A stretch of 64,000 nt of DNA from positions 28,314,525 through 28,378,524 of the forward strand of contig JANJXV010000010.1 of assembly GCA_024803745.1 (NCBI GenBank). Direction: 5' to 3'. Below are positions 23,468 to 32,972 of this stretch, one piece after another; positions within the stretch are counted from its first letter, which is position 1; each line of letters opens with the position of its first letter. The notes beneath the pieces were generated by a model. That model had not been told where the DNA came from. It searched no databases and saw only the letters and a list, made by a program, of their open reading frames with translations. The position numbers and the translations under genes are program-made. The stretch is from Megascapheus bottae. Lineage: Eukaryota > Chordata > Mammalia > Rodentia > Geomyidae.

Positions 23468-23586
23468 ATTAGCCCCAAGTGGAATTTGACAGAAGATGTG
23501 TCAACAGTTTTATCTCTGGAAATGTGTAGCATCAGGGATCATTCTTGGCTCTCTCTTTATGATCTGCTTGGGCCAGTATGATGACG
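23468..23586 (+). CDS. Pcdh15: Pcdh15 signal-peptide exon (first coding exon; protein continues outside the window)
   Basis: The exon follows TTATTTCAG and ends at a G before GTAAGA, consensus splice sites on both sides. A TGA at 23487-23489 is in frame, then ATG at 23496 with A at -3, so translation starts here and 23468-23495 is 5'UTR. The 30 codons start [10 protein letters not shown], have a hydrophobic core [15 protein letters not shown], and end GQYDD, leaving a phase-1 split codon starting G. From memory, protocadherin-15 starts MFRQFYLWTC and has a similar core ending LGQYDDD; about 25 of 30 positions agree, and Lys9 is as in mouse. The product is a large cadherin-repeat membrane protein of hair-cell tip links and photoreceptors, binding cadherin-23; loss causes Usher syndrome 1F and deafness. 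The signal peptide should be cleaved near Gly26. I did not find the next exon in the window, which fits the very long introns of this gene. Confidence 0.88.
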
Positions 23587-24123
23587 GTAAGATGGATTTT
23601 AGTTTGACCTTTAGAGTTAGACAACATTTCTGTTATTCAATTAAAAGTAAAACCCTATGCAGAAATAAATAATGTTAATTTGTACTTCACTTTTAATGGT
23701 TAGTGTCTCTAGGCAATGCACTTCAATGCTTAACATATTTTGTATTATGGCAGAAAATCCAATATGTCAAAGACTTATTCTCACTAAACGAAATTTTTTC
23801 TTGTCATGAAAATGTTATATACTATGTAATAATGCTTGACTATGGCCAAAGGGTTTCAAAAGACCCAAACAGTATAATAATATCCTTTAAGATGAGATTT
23901 CTTAAGTAAACAGAATTCAAAAATGTTTTCAGAATTAAGCCTTTGTATGACTATTATGTTTTTATACCTTATCATTTATTCCAAAAGATTTACTATTAGG
24001 AATAAAATTAGTCACTTCTGGTACAAAAAGGTAAGTCCAGCTGTCTACAGCTATTTATATATGTTGTCTACAATGACCCCAACCTGCCTGCCATAGATAA
24101 GTCAATATTAGAAAGATCTGTAT
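23587..24123. other. Start of Pcdh15 intron 2
   Basis: Begins with the donor GTAAGATG. Otherwise unique sequence without a recognisable repeat. Confidence 0.6.
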
Positions 24124-24354
24124 TTGAATAATTTTTTGGTAGTTCATGGGGCTTGAACTCTGGGCCTGGGTTCAGTTCTTGAGCTCTTCAACTCAAGGCT
24201 AGCATTCTACCACTACAGTGCTGCTTCCAGTTTTCTGGGGGTTAACTGGAGAATAGAGTCTCATAGACTTCTCTGTGCCCAGGTTGACTTTGAACCTCAC
24301 ATCACAGCCTCTTGGGTAGGTGTGAGCCACTGGCACATGGATTGAATAATTTTT
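24124..24354 (-). mobile_element. 7SL/B1-like + Geo SINE with target-site duplication
   Basis: The element (24137-24341) reads in plus orientation CATGGGGCTTGAACTCTGGGCC, GAGCTCTTCAACTCAAGG, GTTAACTGGAGAATAGAGTC, GTGCCCAGGTTGACTTTGAACC, CACAGCCTCTTGGGTAGG, GTGAGCCACTGGC. Flanks share TTGAATAATTTTT (24124-24136 and 24342-24354). A short deletion has removed the AGGATTACAGGC part of the head. Confidence 0.93.
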
Positions 24355-25407
24355 ATATTATATAATGAGAGGGATGTGTGATATGGGCAGGTATAAATAC
24401 ATATGGTCCTCCCTAAAGGCTATGAGCTCACAACACTGTCATTCTTTTTCCTTAACTTTTCATTGTTTCAGTCAGCATTTGTTCAGAATTTCAGGGACAC
24501 TCACAGGGATCTATGCCCTTTTTCCTATTGCTGTATTTCTCCTTCACTCTTAGCGATAGCAAACCATGTACATTTCATTAGAATTTACTAGACCAACTGA
24601 TAGATCTTAAGGCAGATGAGTTACTTTGATTTTATGCAGTGTCTAAGCAAAGAATGTATTAAAATATATTTCATTATTGAAATTTTCAGATATAAATATC
24701 TTTGGGAATTGGCTTAACAATTCATAATGTATTTTCAGAAAATCAGTAGCTTTGTCCCTAGGGTACTGCTAATCAATACACAGTTTACTTCAATTACAGA
24801 CAAATTTAATGTTCACATCATTCTCTTTGGTGAAAATTGTTCATATCTCATCTAAATATGAATTTTAAAAAGTAGTGACAAATTACTATTTTGAAGCAAA
24901 AAACAAACAAAAGTTTAAAAAAGTATAACTTCCTGTGAAAGGAATGCATTTAAATTTTACTGTGGATGCAGATTACAAATCCATGCATTGGGTAATACCA
25001 ACTCTTCCATTGTGGGCAAACAACATGCTTAACACATACAGTCTTTAAAATAATTTTTGTAGTTAGATAGGCTAAGTTGTTCTGAGAGTTTATCACTTTA
25101 TTTTGCTAAGCTTGTTGTGATTTTGAGCATATGAATCTTTCTGCTACTGTTCTGTGATTTCAAGTTTTAAGTAGTACCAATGCAGGATGAAGGAAAAGGT
25201 AGGTGTGTGAGGTGGTTTGCATTTATAATTATTACAGCTAATATTATTAAATTTAAGTTTTGAATATACATTACTGTCCAAATTAGATCCAGTTGCTTAG
25301 AAAACGTTACATTACTAGAATATTTAAACCAATGTGTGCTAGAGTATTAAAAGTATGTATGTTCTGGTGAAAGTATGGATATACATATGTAATGTACATG
25401 AATTTGA
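24355..25407. other. Unique intronic sequence
   Basis: No recognisable feature. Confidence 0.4.
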
Positions 25408-25552
25408 GAGGGAGGTGGAAAGTGATAGAAAGGGAGAGAGAGTAGGAGAGAAGGAGAGGGAGTGGGAGAAGGAGAGAGAGAGGGAGAACAAGAGGGCAAA
25501 AAAGAGATAGTGGGAGGAAGAAAAGGAGAGGGAGAAAGAGAGGTAGAGGAGT
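25408..25552. repeat. Polypurine (GGGAGA)n-like tract
   Basis: 145 bp almost entirely A and G on the plus strand, built from GGGAGA, GAGAGA and AGGAG units. The minus-strand serine/proline frame is spurious. Confidence 0.93.
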
Positions 25553-26564
25553 AATTACTGATATACATTATTAGGGCAGGAGTTCTCCCCTACCACTCAC
25601 CAAACCATAAAACCTTCTGTTGCTTTTGAGCAGTTATATAATTAGCTTGTGTGATGATATGAATGGAATCTCTGTCATAGAAAGACTAAATACTGAATAA
25701 CCCTCTGAAGGGATTCTGTTTATGTCATGAGAGATCCTAAAACATAACCAGAGGGTCCATTTTTGAATGAATAATAATAACCCTCTGAGAGTTATGTTTA
25801 GGTAGATGCTTAGCACAGCATTTAGCATATGGCCAAAGTTCACCTAAACTTTTTATCTTTCCTGATTTTGATATTTGCTATAAATGAATATATATGCTTT
25901 TTAAAAATACATATTTATTATAAATGAACATTCTCTCTCTTGTGTATCTACTTTCTTTGACACAAAATTGATGGGACACCTTGAAGACAAAGTTGTTAGA
26001 GTCTGAACTATTCTTGAAAGTATAATTCATTGTATCCTTTTCTTGGCGTTTATTGATTCATTTGAATCATCACATTGCATTGGTTTTGTGTAAGATTTCT
26101 AGGAAGTGTGGGAATGATTTCCACATTTGCTCTTAGGTAATAATTGAAAGCCACTAGCCTGCTCACCAGTACACAACGTATCTGTGCCCTAAAGTGTGAT
26201 GTCAAAGGGTGCATCTCTGGAAGCTATTTAAATCAGTGGATCCAGAGGTCATGAAGATTAAAGCCACTCATATCCTAGTTCAAGTCAAAGAGACAGACAT
26301 ACAATGTCAATACTGGAATTCTGTGGAAAATCTAGCTACTAAATAAAGTCACAATTCTAAAACATTTTGAACAAGATGAACAAATAAAGAAATACTTCCT
26401 GGAGAAAGTGTGAGTTATATATCGAAGTCATAGCTCCAGATCATTCTGCATGATCATACAGGACATTATGACAGCAATACCTTCATTTCAGGGAACTCTA
26501 GTTAGTAGAGCACTAATTGTCTCCTCTCATTCACATCTGAAATATTTTTGAACTTACATTATTT
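25553..26564. other. Unique intronic sequence
   Basis: No recognisable feature. Confidence 0.4.
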
Positions 26565-26870
26565 ATGTTTCCAGGCATAGTATCTCATAGCAACAATCAG
26601 AGCTACTTACAAGGAAGAGACAAAGAGAACTGAAATTTAAGGGTAGCCCTGGCCAAAACTTATCAAGACTTTATCTCAAACAATGAACTGTTTATACTTG
26701 CATGTAATCACTGTTGCAAAATAAGATGTATAGGTAAGGGGGTTATAGACTGATGCTAGGTTATTTGGAAAAAATTCAGACCCCCACCTGAAAAATAAAG
26801 CCGAATAATATTGGAGGCATAGCTCAAGTGTTAAGTGAGGCAATGAGTTGAAGCTAAAAAAAAGAAAATC
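26565..26870 (+). mobile_element. Old 7SL-like SINE with short tRNA-like tail
   Basis: GCATAGTATCTCATAGC, GAGCTACTTACAAGGAAGAGAC, AGCCCTGGCCAAAACTTATCAAGAC and TTTATCTCAAA follow the 7SL-like order. TTGGAGGCATAGCTCAAGTG followed by ATGAGTTGAAGC fits the tRNA-like end. The middle is poorly recognisable. Confidence 0.55.
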
Positions 26871-26901
26871 TTTATTTTTTGTGCTTCCCAATTCTACTTT
26901 T

Positions 26902-27240
26902 TTATTTCTTTTTAATTTTTTATTTTTATGCTATCTTTAAGTAGTTATACAAAATTTCTCATTTAGTCAACATTTTATGAATACAATGCATCTCAATCAA
27001 TGTCACCATGTCAACATCATCCCTCCCTCCCATCCCCACCATTTCCCACATTCTTCTTAATTTTGCAGATTATACATTGAATACTTGTCTGCATGCTCTC
27101 CTCTTCTCATTTTCATTCTTCTACCCCTTTCCCTCTGACACCTCCCCACCCCTTTAAAACATATACATCCTGATGTTCATTTATCTCTTAAATGAACTTT
27201 CTTCTGTATCTATATTCCATGAGTGGCAGTCTATGAGAAA
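26902..27240 (-). mobile_element. Probable L1 3'UTR of another lineage
   Basis: On the minus strand a purine-rich stretch (GGGGATGGGAGGGAGGG) is followed by GAGATGCATTGTATTCATAA, TTTTGTATAACTAC and an A-rich end with AAATAAAA words. This is the layout of an L1 3'UTR and tail, but the sequence matches neither class A nor class B here. Confidence 0.5.
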
Positions 27241-27385
27241 GATAAGAACAATTTACTTTCCTTATCCTTTGAGGTAAAATATTTTTCAAAATTGTATATA
27301 ATATAAAAAATGTTTGCATTTGATGCTTTATTGAAGGGATTTGTTATCTACTTATATCAGTAAAAATAAAAGTAGAAAACCAATC

Positions 27386-27600
27386 TTTCTTTTTTTGTCA
27401 GTTGAGGAGCTTGAACTCTGGGCCTAAGCTCTTCAGCTCAAGGCTACTGTACTGTACACATCTCTACTTCTGACTTTCTGGTGATTAATTGGAGATAAGA
27501 GTTTCATGATCTTTTAGTGCCCAAGCAAGCTTTGAACCTCAATCCACAGATTTCAGCCTCTTGACTAGCTAGGATTACAGGTATGAGCCACCGTGTAGCC
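27386..27600 (-). mobile_element. 7SL/B1-like + Geo SINE
   Basis: GGAGCTTGAACTCTGGGCC, AAGCTCTTCAGCTCAAGGC, GATTAATTGGAGATAAGAG, CCCAAGCAAGCTTTGAACC, then CAGCCTCTTGACTAGCTAGGATTACAGGTATGAGCCACC. Antisense copy with a partly deleted Geo middle. Confidence 0.92.
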
Positions 27601-27828
27601 TGGAGCCTGATAAAGCAGCTGCACATGTTTCTTTATCCCTGATTACAGGTAGAGATCATTGTAGTTCCTAATTTAAAAAACTGTTAAGAATTAAATTTAT
27701 ATCTGAAAATCTTAAGATCTGGAATATAGCAAAGGATCAGTAAATGTTAGCATTCCTTTCTGAATTAAAGGAATATTTGATTAAAATTCATATCATATCC
27801 GTTCAATAGGAAGAAACAAATACTTATT

Positions 27829-28057
27829 AAGAAGCCACGATGTGGGGCCGGGAGTTTGGTCTAGTGGTAGAGTGCTTGCCTAGCATGCATGAAGATCTGG
27901 GTTCCATTCCTCAGTACCACATACATAGAAAAAAGCTGGAAATGGTACTATGGTTCAAGTGTTAGAGCTCTAGCCTTGATACAGCCTAAGGACAGTGCTC
28001 CAGCCCTGAGTTCAAGCCCAGGACTGGCAAAAAAAAAAAAAGAAGAAGCCTCGGTGT
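27829..28057 (+). mobile_element. IDL-Geo SINE with target-site duplication
   Basis: The element runs 27844-28042. Its head has GGGAGTTTGGTCTAGTGGTAG and a mutated B-box-like GGGTTCCATTCC, with a Geo part and 12-A tail. Flanks AAGAAGCCACGATGT (27829-27843) and AAGAAGCCTCGGTGT (28043-28057) differ at two positions, so the insertion is not very recent. Confidence 0.95.
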
Positions 28058-28227
28058 AATAGATATTACCCATGCCTCTAATGCAGTCAGTATTCAGTAG
28101 TTCCTTACTTGAAATGAAGAAACTGATCATATTAAAGGCTCAGAAACCTGTCAGAGTTCTCCTACCCTTCAAAATTGCTATTGGGCTATCTGCCTCTATG
28201 AGTTTGACTAGATATCTAATGTAAGCA

Positions 28228-28510
28228 GCATCATGTAGTATTTGTCACCTAATCCTCAAGATAAATCCATGTAGCAACATATTGCAGAATCCCTTTCTTT
28301 TTCAAAGGTGAATAATATTTCACTGTGTGTATAACCTTGTTTTCTTTATCTATTCACCATCATTGGATATACCCTTTGCTTGTTTCTTAGTTGTTGTGAA
28401 TAACGCTGAATCTTGGAATTGCTGACCTAGGTTCATGATCCTAAATTTCATTTCTTCCACAGTATTTTCTAAATGATTTTCATAGGTTTTTTGCCATCTC
28501 TCCTAATATT
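28228..28510 (-). mobile_element. Ancient L1 ORF2 C-terminal relic
   Basis: Plus-strand words AAGATAAATCCATGTAGCAAC, GGTGAATAATATTTCACTGTG, TCTATTCACCATCATTGGATA and GTTGTTGTGAATAACGCTG resemble the antisense ORF2 end of old mammalian L1s, clearly more diverged than the class A copy next to it. Confidence 0.65.
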
Positions 28511-28604
28511 CATTTCTGTAGTTCCATCAAAAGATGTCATGATCTTTCATTTACAGGAAAACTATCAATTCCAAGTTTACATATTTTACCAAGTTCTTTT
28601 TTTC

Positions 28605-29022
28605 CATACATTTTTCATTGTAATTAATAGAAGGTTTACATTACATTCGCCAGATGGAAGGTGCATTACTTCACATACATTGATACGCTTTCTCATGACT
28701 TGGTCCCCATTTCCCTCCTCCCCACCCCCACCCTCATCTTGTTTTCCCTCCTTTCCTATCCAATTTCAAGTAACCAAATATGCATATATCCAATATATCA
28801 GATAAAGTGAAATATTGTAACAATATGAGATAACCAAGGGACAGCAAAAGAGATGAGAGATAACATAGTACATTAAGGACAACAATCACTCATTATATGG
28901 CTTTTGTTTCTATATCCTAGAGGTCCTTTCATTTAGCATCATACTGTATGGCCTTATGTATCTAGGTTTTGCTCTATTGCAAATCTCTGCTAGAGGAGTC
29001 CAAGGTTTCTACTGATTATGGC
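28605..29022 (-). mobile_element. L1 class A 3'UTR
   Basis: Antisense landmarks in order: TCATTGTAATTAATAGAAGG, CAGATGGAAGGTGCATTAC, CATTGATACGCTTTCTCATG, a C-rich block, AACAATATGAGATAACCAAGG, GGACAGCAAAAGAGATGAG, and GGTTTCTACTGATTATGGC. It stops abruptly at 29022, before the ORF2 end, and joins unrelated sequence. Confidence 0.93.
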
Positions 29023-29162
29023 AAGTTCTTAAGGATATCAAAATCATTTCAAGGGTAAGTCCCCAGCACTGAGAATATTTTAATTTTAAAAAGTTTGAGT
29101 AATAGAGCATGAAGATATAGGAATTAACATGTGCAGGATTGTTTCAGTTTTTAATTTAGTAT

Positions 29163-29330
29163 TTCACTATTTTTAAGAATTTATTAATGTTGATTTTTAT
29201 ATCATATTTTAAATGAGAAGTTTAACAAACAAGTGTTCAAGGAAGGAATCTATTTACAATCACTGGGTCTTAGTATTTAGAACTTAATCAAAATTAGGCT
29301 AAGAGTTTGTATGTGATAGAAACATATTAA
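29163..29330 (-). mobile_element. L1 class B 3'UTR block inside the class A L1
   Basis: TATTAATGTTGATTTTTATATCATATTT through GTATGTGATAGAAACATATTA matches 51176-51345 closely. At 29331 the sequence switches directly to the antisense ORF2 C-terminus of the neighbouring L1 (CTGATCCTGGCCATTCTAG). Confidence 0.85.
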
Positions 29331-29662
29331 TTTGTTTTCCTGATCCTGGCCATTCTAGCTGGAGTGAGGTGGAATCTTAGAGTTGTTTTGATTTGCATTT
29401 CTTTTATGACCAGAGATGTCGAGCATTTCTTCATGTGTCTATAGGCAATTAGAACTGCCTTTGCTGTGTCCCGTAAGTTCCTTTGTGATGTTTCTTGATT
29501 GTCATTACATTCAAGGAAGTTTTTAATTTCATTTTTGATCTGATATGTTACCCAGGAGTTATTCAGAAGTGTGTTGTTAGTTTCCAAGTGATTGAATGTT
29601 TTTTGACTTTGACTGCATTGTTTAGAATTTGTCTGACTCCACTGTGGTCTGATAGAATGCAT
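29331..29662 (-). pseudogene. L1 ORF2 linker fused to ORF2 C-terminus
   Basis: Part of the open frame reads [20 protein letters not shown] through [13 protein letters not shown] (just after the endonuclease), then switches to [19 protein letters not shown] and [16 protein letters not shown], which belongs near the end of ORF2. The join at about 29453 keeps the frame. Compared with 52986-53156 and 57526-58008, roughly two-thirds of ORF2 is missing. No splice-like GT/AG signal is evident, so an internal deletion or template switch is likelier than splicing. Confidence 0.85.
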
Positions 29663-30327
29663 GGGATTATATCAGTCCTCTTGTATCTGCTTAAGTTTTC
29701 TGTATGAACTATTATATGATCTGTTTTGGAGTGTGTTCCATGTGCTGCTGAGAAAAATGTAAAAAGTTTCGCTGTGGGGTGGAAGACTCTGTGTATATCT
29801 GTTAAGCCCAGCTGGGGTATGGTGTCATTTAAGTCGATGGTATCTTTGCTTAACTTTTGTTGAGTTGATCTGTCATTTGTTGAGAGTGGTGTATTGAAGT
29901 CTCCCATTATGATTGTATTTGAGTCTATCTTGTTCTGTAATTCTAAAAGAGTTTGTTTGATGAATTTGGGTGCTCCCGTGCTGGGGGAGTAAATGTTAAT
30001 AACTGTAATATTATGGGCATGGATTGTACCCTTTATTAATATGTAATGGCCATCTCTATGTTTATGTACTGATTTTACTGAGAAGTTAATTTCATCGGAG
30101 ATTAAGATTGCTACTCCTGCTTTTTTGCTTGGTGCATTAGAGTGGAAAATTCGTTTCCATCCTTTCACTAGGAATTTGTTTCTGTCTTTGGCAGTGAGGT
30201 GGGTCTCTTGGAGGCAACATATGGATGGGTGGTGTTTCTTAATCCAGTCTGCTGCTCTGTGTCTTTTGATTGGATTGTTCAGCCCGTTCATATTTAGGGA
30301 AATTATGGAGAAGTGGTCAGTGTCCAT
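29563..30327 (-). pseudogene. L1 ORF2p endonuclease domain (EN), open
   Basis: 254 residues from MDTDHFSIISLNMNGLNNP. The APE-type endonuclease signatures are present: Asn14 in SLNMNG, Glu in CLQETHL (about 42), GDFNTPLS (about 143-150, catalytic Asp and Asn), SKTDHI (about 203), and SDHSGV (about 229, catalytic Asp-His). In L1 this domain nicks T-rich target DNA to prime reverse transcription. The frame is lost right after the domain (WKLTTHF then stop, where relatives continue WKLNNTLLNN), apparently by a small deletion. The domain is intact but the full ORF2 protein cannot be made. Confidence 0.9.
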
Positions 30328-30597
30328 GTCGTTATTTATTTTTACTTCTAAGTTTCTTTCTCTCTCTTTTTTTCCCCTTTTGTGTTTTGTGAATTATAGA
30401 TATTTGTTTCTTGATGGGGGTTCTTGATGTTCTACAATTTGTTCTCAATTAATTAATATTTTTGTAATGCTGGTTTAGTATGCACGTATTCATAAAGCTT
30501 CTCTTTGGAGTGAAATATTCTTGTTTCTCCTTCAAATGTAAATGCTAGTTTTGCTGGATATATCAGTCTGGGTTGGCAGTTGTTGGTCTTCAGGACA

Positions 30598-31442
30598 TCA
30601 ATGATGTTTTTCCAAGCTTTTCTTGCATTTAGAGTTTGCGTGGAGAGATCTGCTCTGATTCAAAATTTTTTTCCCATTGTAGTATATCTCTTTCTTTGTT
30701 TTTGCAGCATTTAAGATCAATTTCTTGCTATTCGGGTCTAGTGTCTTTACTATGATTTGTCTATATGAGTTCCTTCTAGGATCTTGCCTGTTTGGAGTCC
30801 TGAAACCTTCAATAATGTGAGTATTTTCCCTTTTGAGGTTGGGGAAGTTCTCTGGTATGATTTTGGTGAATAAGGGTTGCATTCCTTTGTCCTGAAATTC
30901 AGTCCCCTCATCAATCCCAATTATATGAAGACTTCTTTGCTGCATCTGCCAGTTCCTGGAGTTCTCTCTGGTGGATTCTGACTGATTTTTCCAAGGTGGC
31001 GATTCTGTTTCAGCTCTTGTGTTTTATCTCCTGTTCCTGATGTTGTATGCTCCATCTCAGTCAATCAGCTGCTTAATGTCTCCATTTTTGCTTGAAGTGT
31101 GGACACTGAGCTGATCATGTCTGCTGAGAGGGTATTGAACTTTTCTTCCACTTCTCTTTTGAATTCGAAGAGTTCCTTGGAAATTTCTTGCTTTTGTTTT
31201 TGGAATTCAGCCTTCATTTCCAAAATCATCTCCTTGATTTGAGTCATATTTCGTGTCTCTTCAGGTGTCATTTCTTGGGATGGTGACATCTCTCTCGTCC
31301 TTTTGCTCTTGTTTCCCTTTGGGCTTTGTGTGGGACTTTGATTATTTATGTATGTCATAATTCGTCTTTGTGCTCTTCTTGCCATCGAGAACTCTTGTTG
31401 TAGCTCACTCTGTGGTCGGTAGGTGGTGGTCTTTACTTGCAT
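30598..31442 (-). pseudogene. L1 ORF1p, broken into two frames
   Basis: The N-terminal piece (31442-31065, 125 aa) has a basic serine/threonine-rich start followed by a heptad-like coiled coil (EMILEMKAEFQKQKQEISKE and onward), the trimerisation region. The C-terminal piece (30945-30598, 115 aa) has HIIGIDEGTEF, from the RNA-recognition domain, and a C-terminal domain with RNSYRQIIVKTLDPNSKK. About 120 bp between them are out of frame. ORF1p normally coats L1 RNA as a trimeric chaperone. Confidence 0.85.
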
Positions 31443-32030
31443 TGGCGCTGGTGGTTCTCAGCCAAATTGATTCCTTTGCTGACTAGGTCAGAGTTTGCAA
31501 TTTTTGCACGTGTCCGGCCTGTTCTTAGAGTCTGTGTGCTGCTGTACAACTAGCCCTCAGCCCAACCAGTGGCTTCACAGTGGGCCGTGGGATGGGTCTG
31601 TGAGCGTCAGTCTCAGCGTGCTGGGCGGATGGTTGGTTTTCCCGCGCTGCTTCCAGGGGCGGCCCCCGGCCAAGGGTCTGGAGTTTGGGAGTTTCCAGGG
31701 ACTCTCAGGTAGGCCAGCTGGTGTCCTCTCTGTTCCTAGGGGCAGGGCCCAGCCGAGGACATGGGCTCCAAGTGCAGAGCCGCGCCTTTCTGGTTCTCAG
31801 AAGGCGAGTTCGGCTACTGGTCAGCCCTTCAGTTCCATGCTGTTTCCACAGCTTTGGCCAGGAGTCTGTGACTGTGGGGGGCCCCTCGGTGCTGTCTTGC
31901 TCAGGATTCCCAGCTGGAGGGTGCCTGGCTCAAGATTTGAGTGGGACAGATGCTGGTTCCCAGACTCCCACAGACCCCACCCGCTGTTGTAAGGCAAGGT
32001 CTCAGCGCCCCCCCACTCTACAGACCCAGT

Positions 32031-32398
32031 GGCCTGGGAGAGGAACCTGTTGGGGGTGTGAGCTGGGACACCCATGCCCCCTTTGGTGGGGTGCTGGGTT
32101 TTTGTGCCTGCCCTCCTGTCAGTCTCCGGACAAAGGCCTGAGAGAGGATCCTATTGGGCAAGTGCTAGCAGGGACAGCTATGCCCCCTTTGGTGGAGTGC
32201 TGGGTTTTAGCGCCTGCCCGCCTGTCAGTCTCCAGCCTTCCAGTCCGAGGCCTGGGGGAGGAGGCTGTTGGGAGAGTGGGGGCTGGGACACCTCCACCTT
32301 CCTTGGTGGTGTGCTGGGTCTTAGCGTCTGCCCCTCTCTCAATCTCCAGTCAATGGCCTGGGGGAGGGGGCTGTTGAGGGAAGGGACAGGATTCTAAA
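32031..32398 (-). repeat. Tandem ~104-114 bp repeats in the L1 5'UTR
   Basis: The plus-strand word GGCCTG(G/A)G(A/G)GAGG recurs at 32031, 32135, 32249 and 32355, each followed by a TTGGG-like word. The first three units also contain GTGCTGGGT and a CCTGCCC...TCAGTCTCC-like block. Spacing is 104, 114 and 106 bp. Mouse L1 promoters are also built of tandem monomers, of different sequence and longer unit. Confidence 0.85.
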
Positions 32399-32960
32399 TT
32401 CCTTGCCCCCCTGCTCCTGCCAGTCTTTCTCGGGGGGGGGTGGAGGGGTCTGAGTTAAGTTCTATTGCTTGGCACCAGCTCTGTTTTCCCGATGGGTTTG
32501 GGGACCCACTGGGCTACTCACTCCTCTGCGTTTGCTGTGGGTGCTGCACAGTGTTGGAGAATCATTCACTCCCCTTGGATCTCCCCCGCCGCCTGTGTGT
32601 TCCACGTCTGGGTTCCACTGTTTGCTGTTCTGGTTCCGTTTCTGGGTTCTGCTGCTTCTGCGGCTTGCTGGCCCGTTCCTATGCTGGTTTCTGCGGTGGT
32701 CAGGGCTGCCTTGCCCAGCGCCCCTGCTGCTGCTTTTCGCAGCTTGGAGCCAGTGGCTAGGGGTGTGGGAGGGGTCCTAGCATTTCAAATTCTTTGAGAA
32801 AGTTGGGTGTAAGCTTTATCTGGATTTCTTTTCCGGTTTGAGTCCTTCTCTGTTGCTTCTTGAGTTTGTTGTTGTGGATTTCTTAAGGTAGTTGGCTCAT
32901 GGGACTCCCTGGTTCTCTCTTTTTGTGGGAGAGAGCTAGGCAGTGTCCCTATTGTCTCGG

Positions 32961-32972
32961 GCCACCATCTTC
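32961..32972 (-). promoter_or_regulatory. YY1-like site at L1 5' end
   Basis: The minus strand reads GAAGATGGTGGC within about 20 bp of the 5' terminus. Human L1 has a YY1 site (CAAGATGGCCG) in nearly the same position, where YY1 directs accurate initiation. Confidence 0.55.

Noticed and set aside
23369..23581. 70-codon frame overlapping the exon
   Set aside because: It runs through the splice acceptor in a different frame from the signal-peptide ATG; the protocadherin-15 frame fits far better.
31495..32797. Cluster of plus-strand frames of 66-230 codons
   Set aside because: They lie in the GC-rich L1 5'UTR, antisense to ORF1, with overlapping frames and no recognisable protein. Kept only as a low-interest ORF0-like question.
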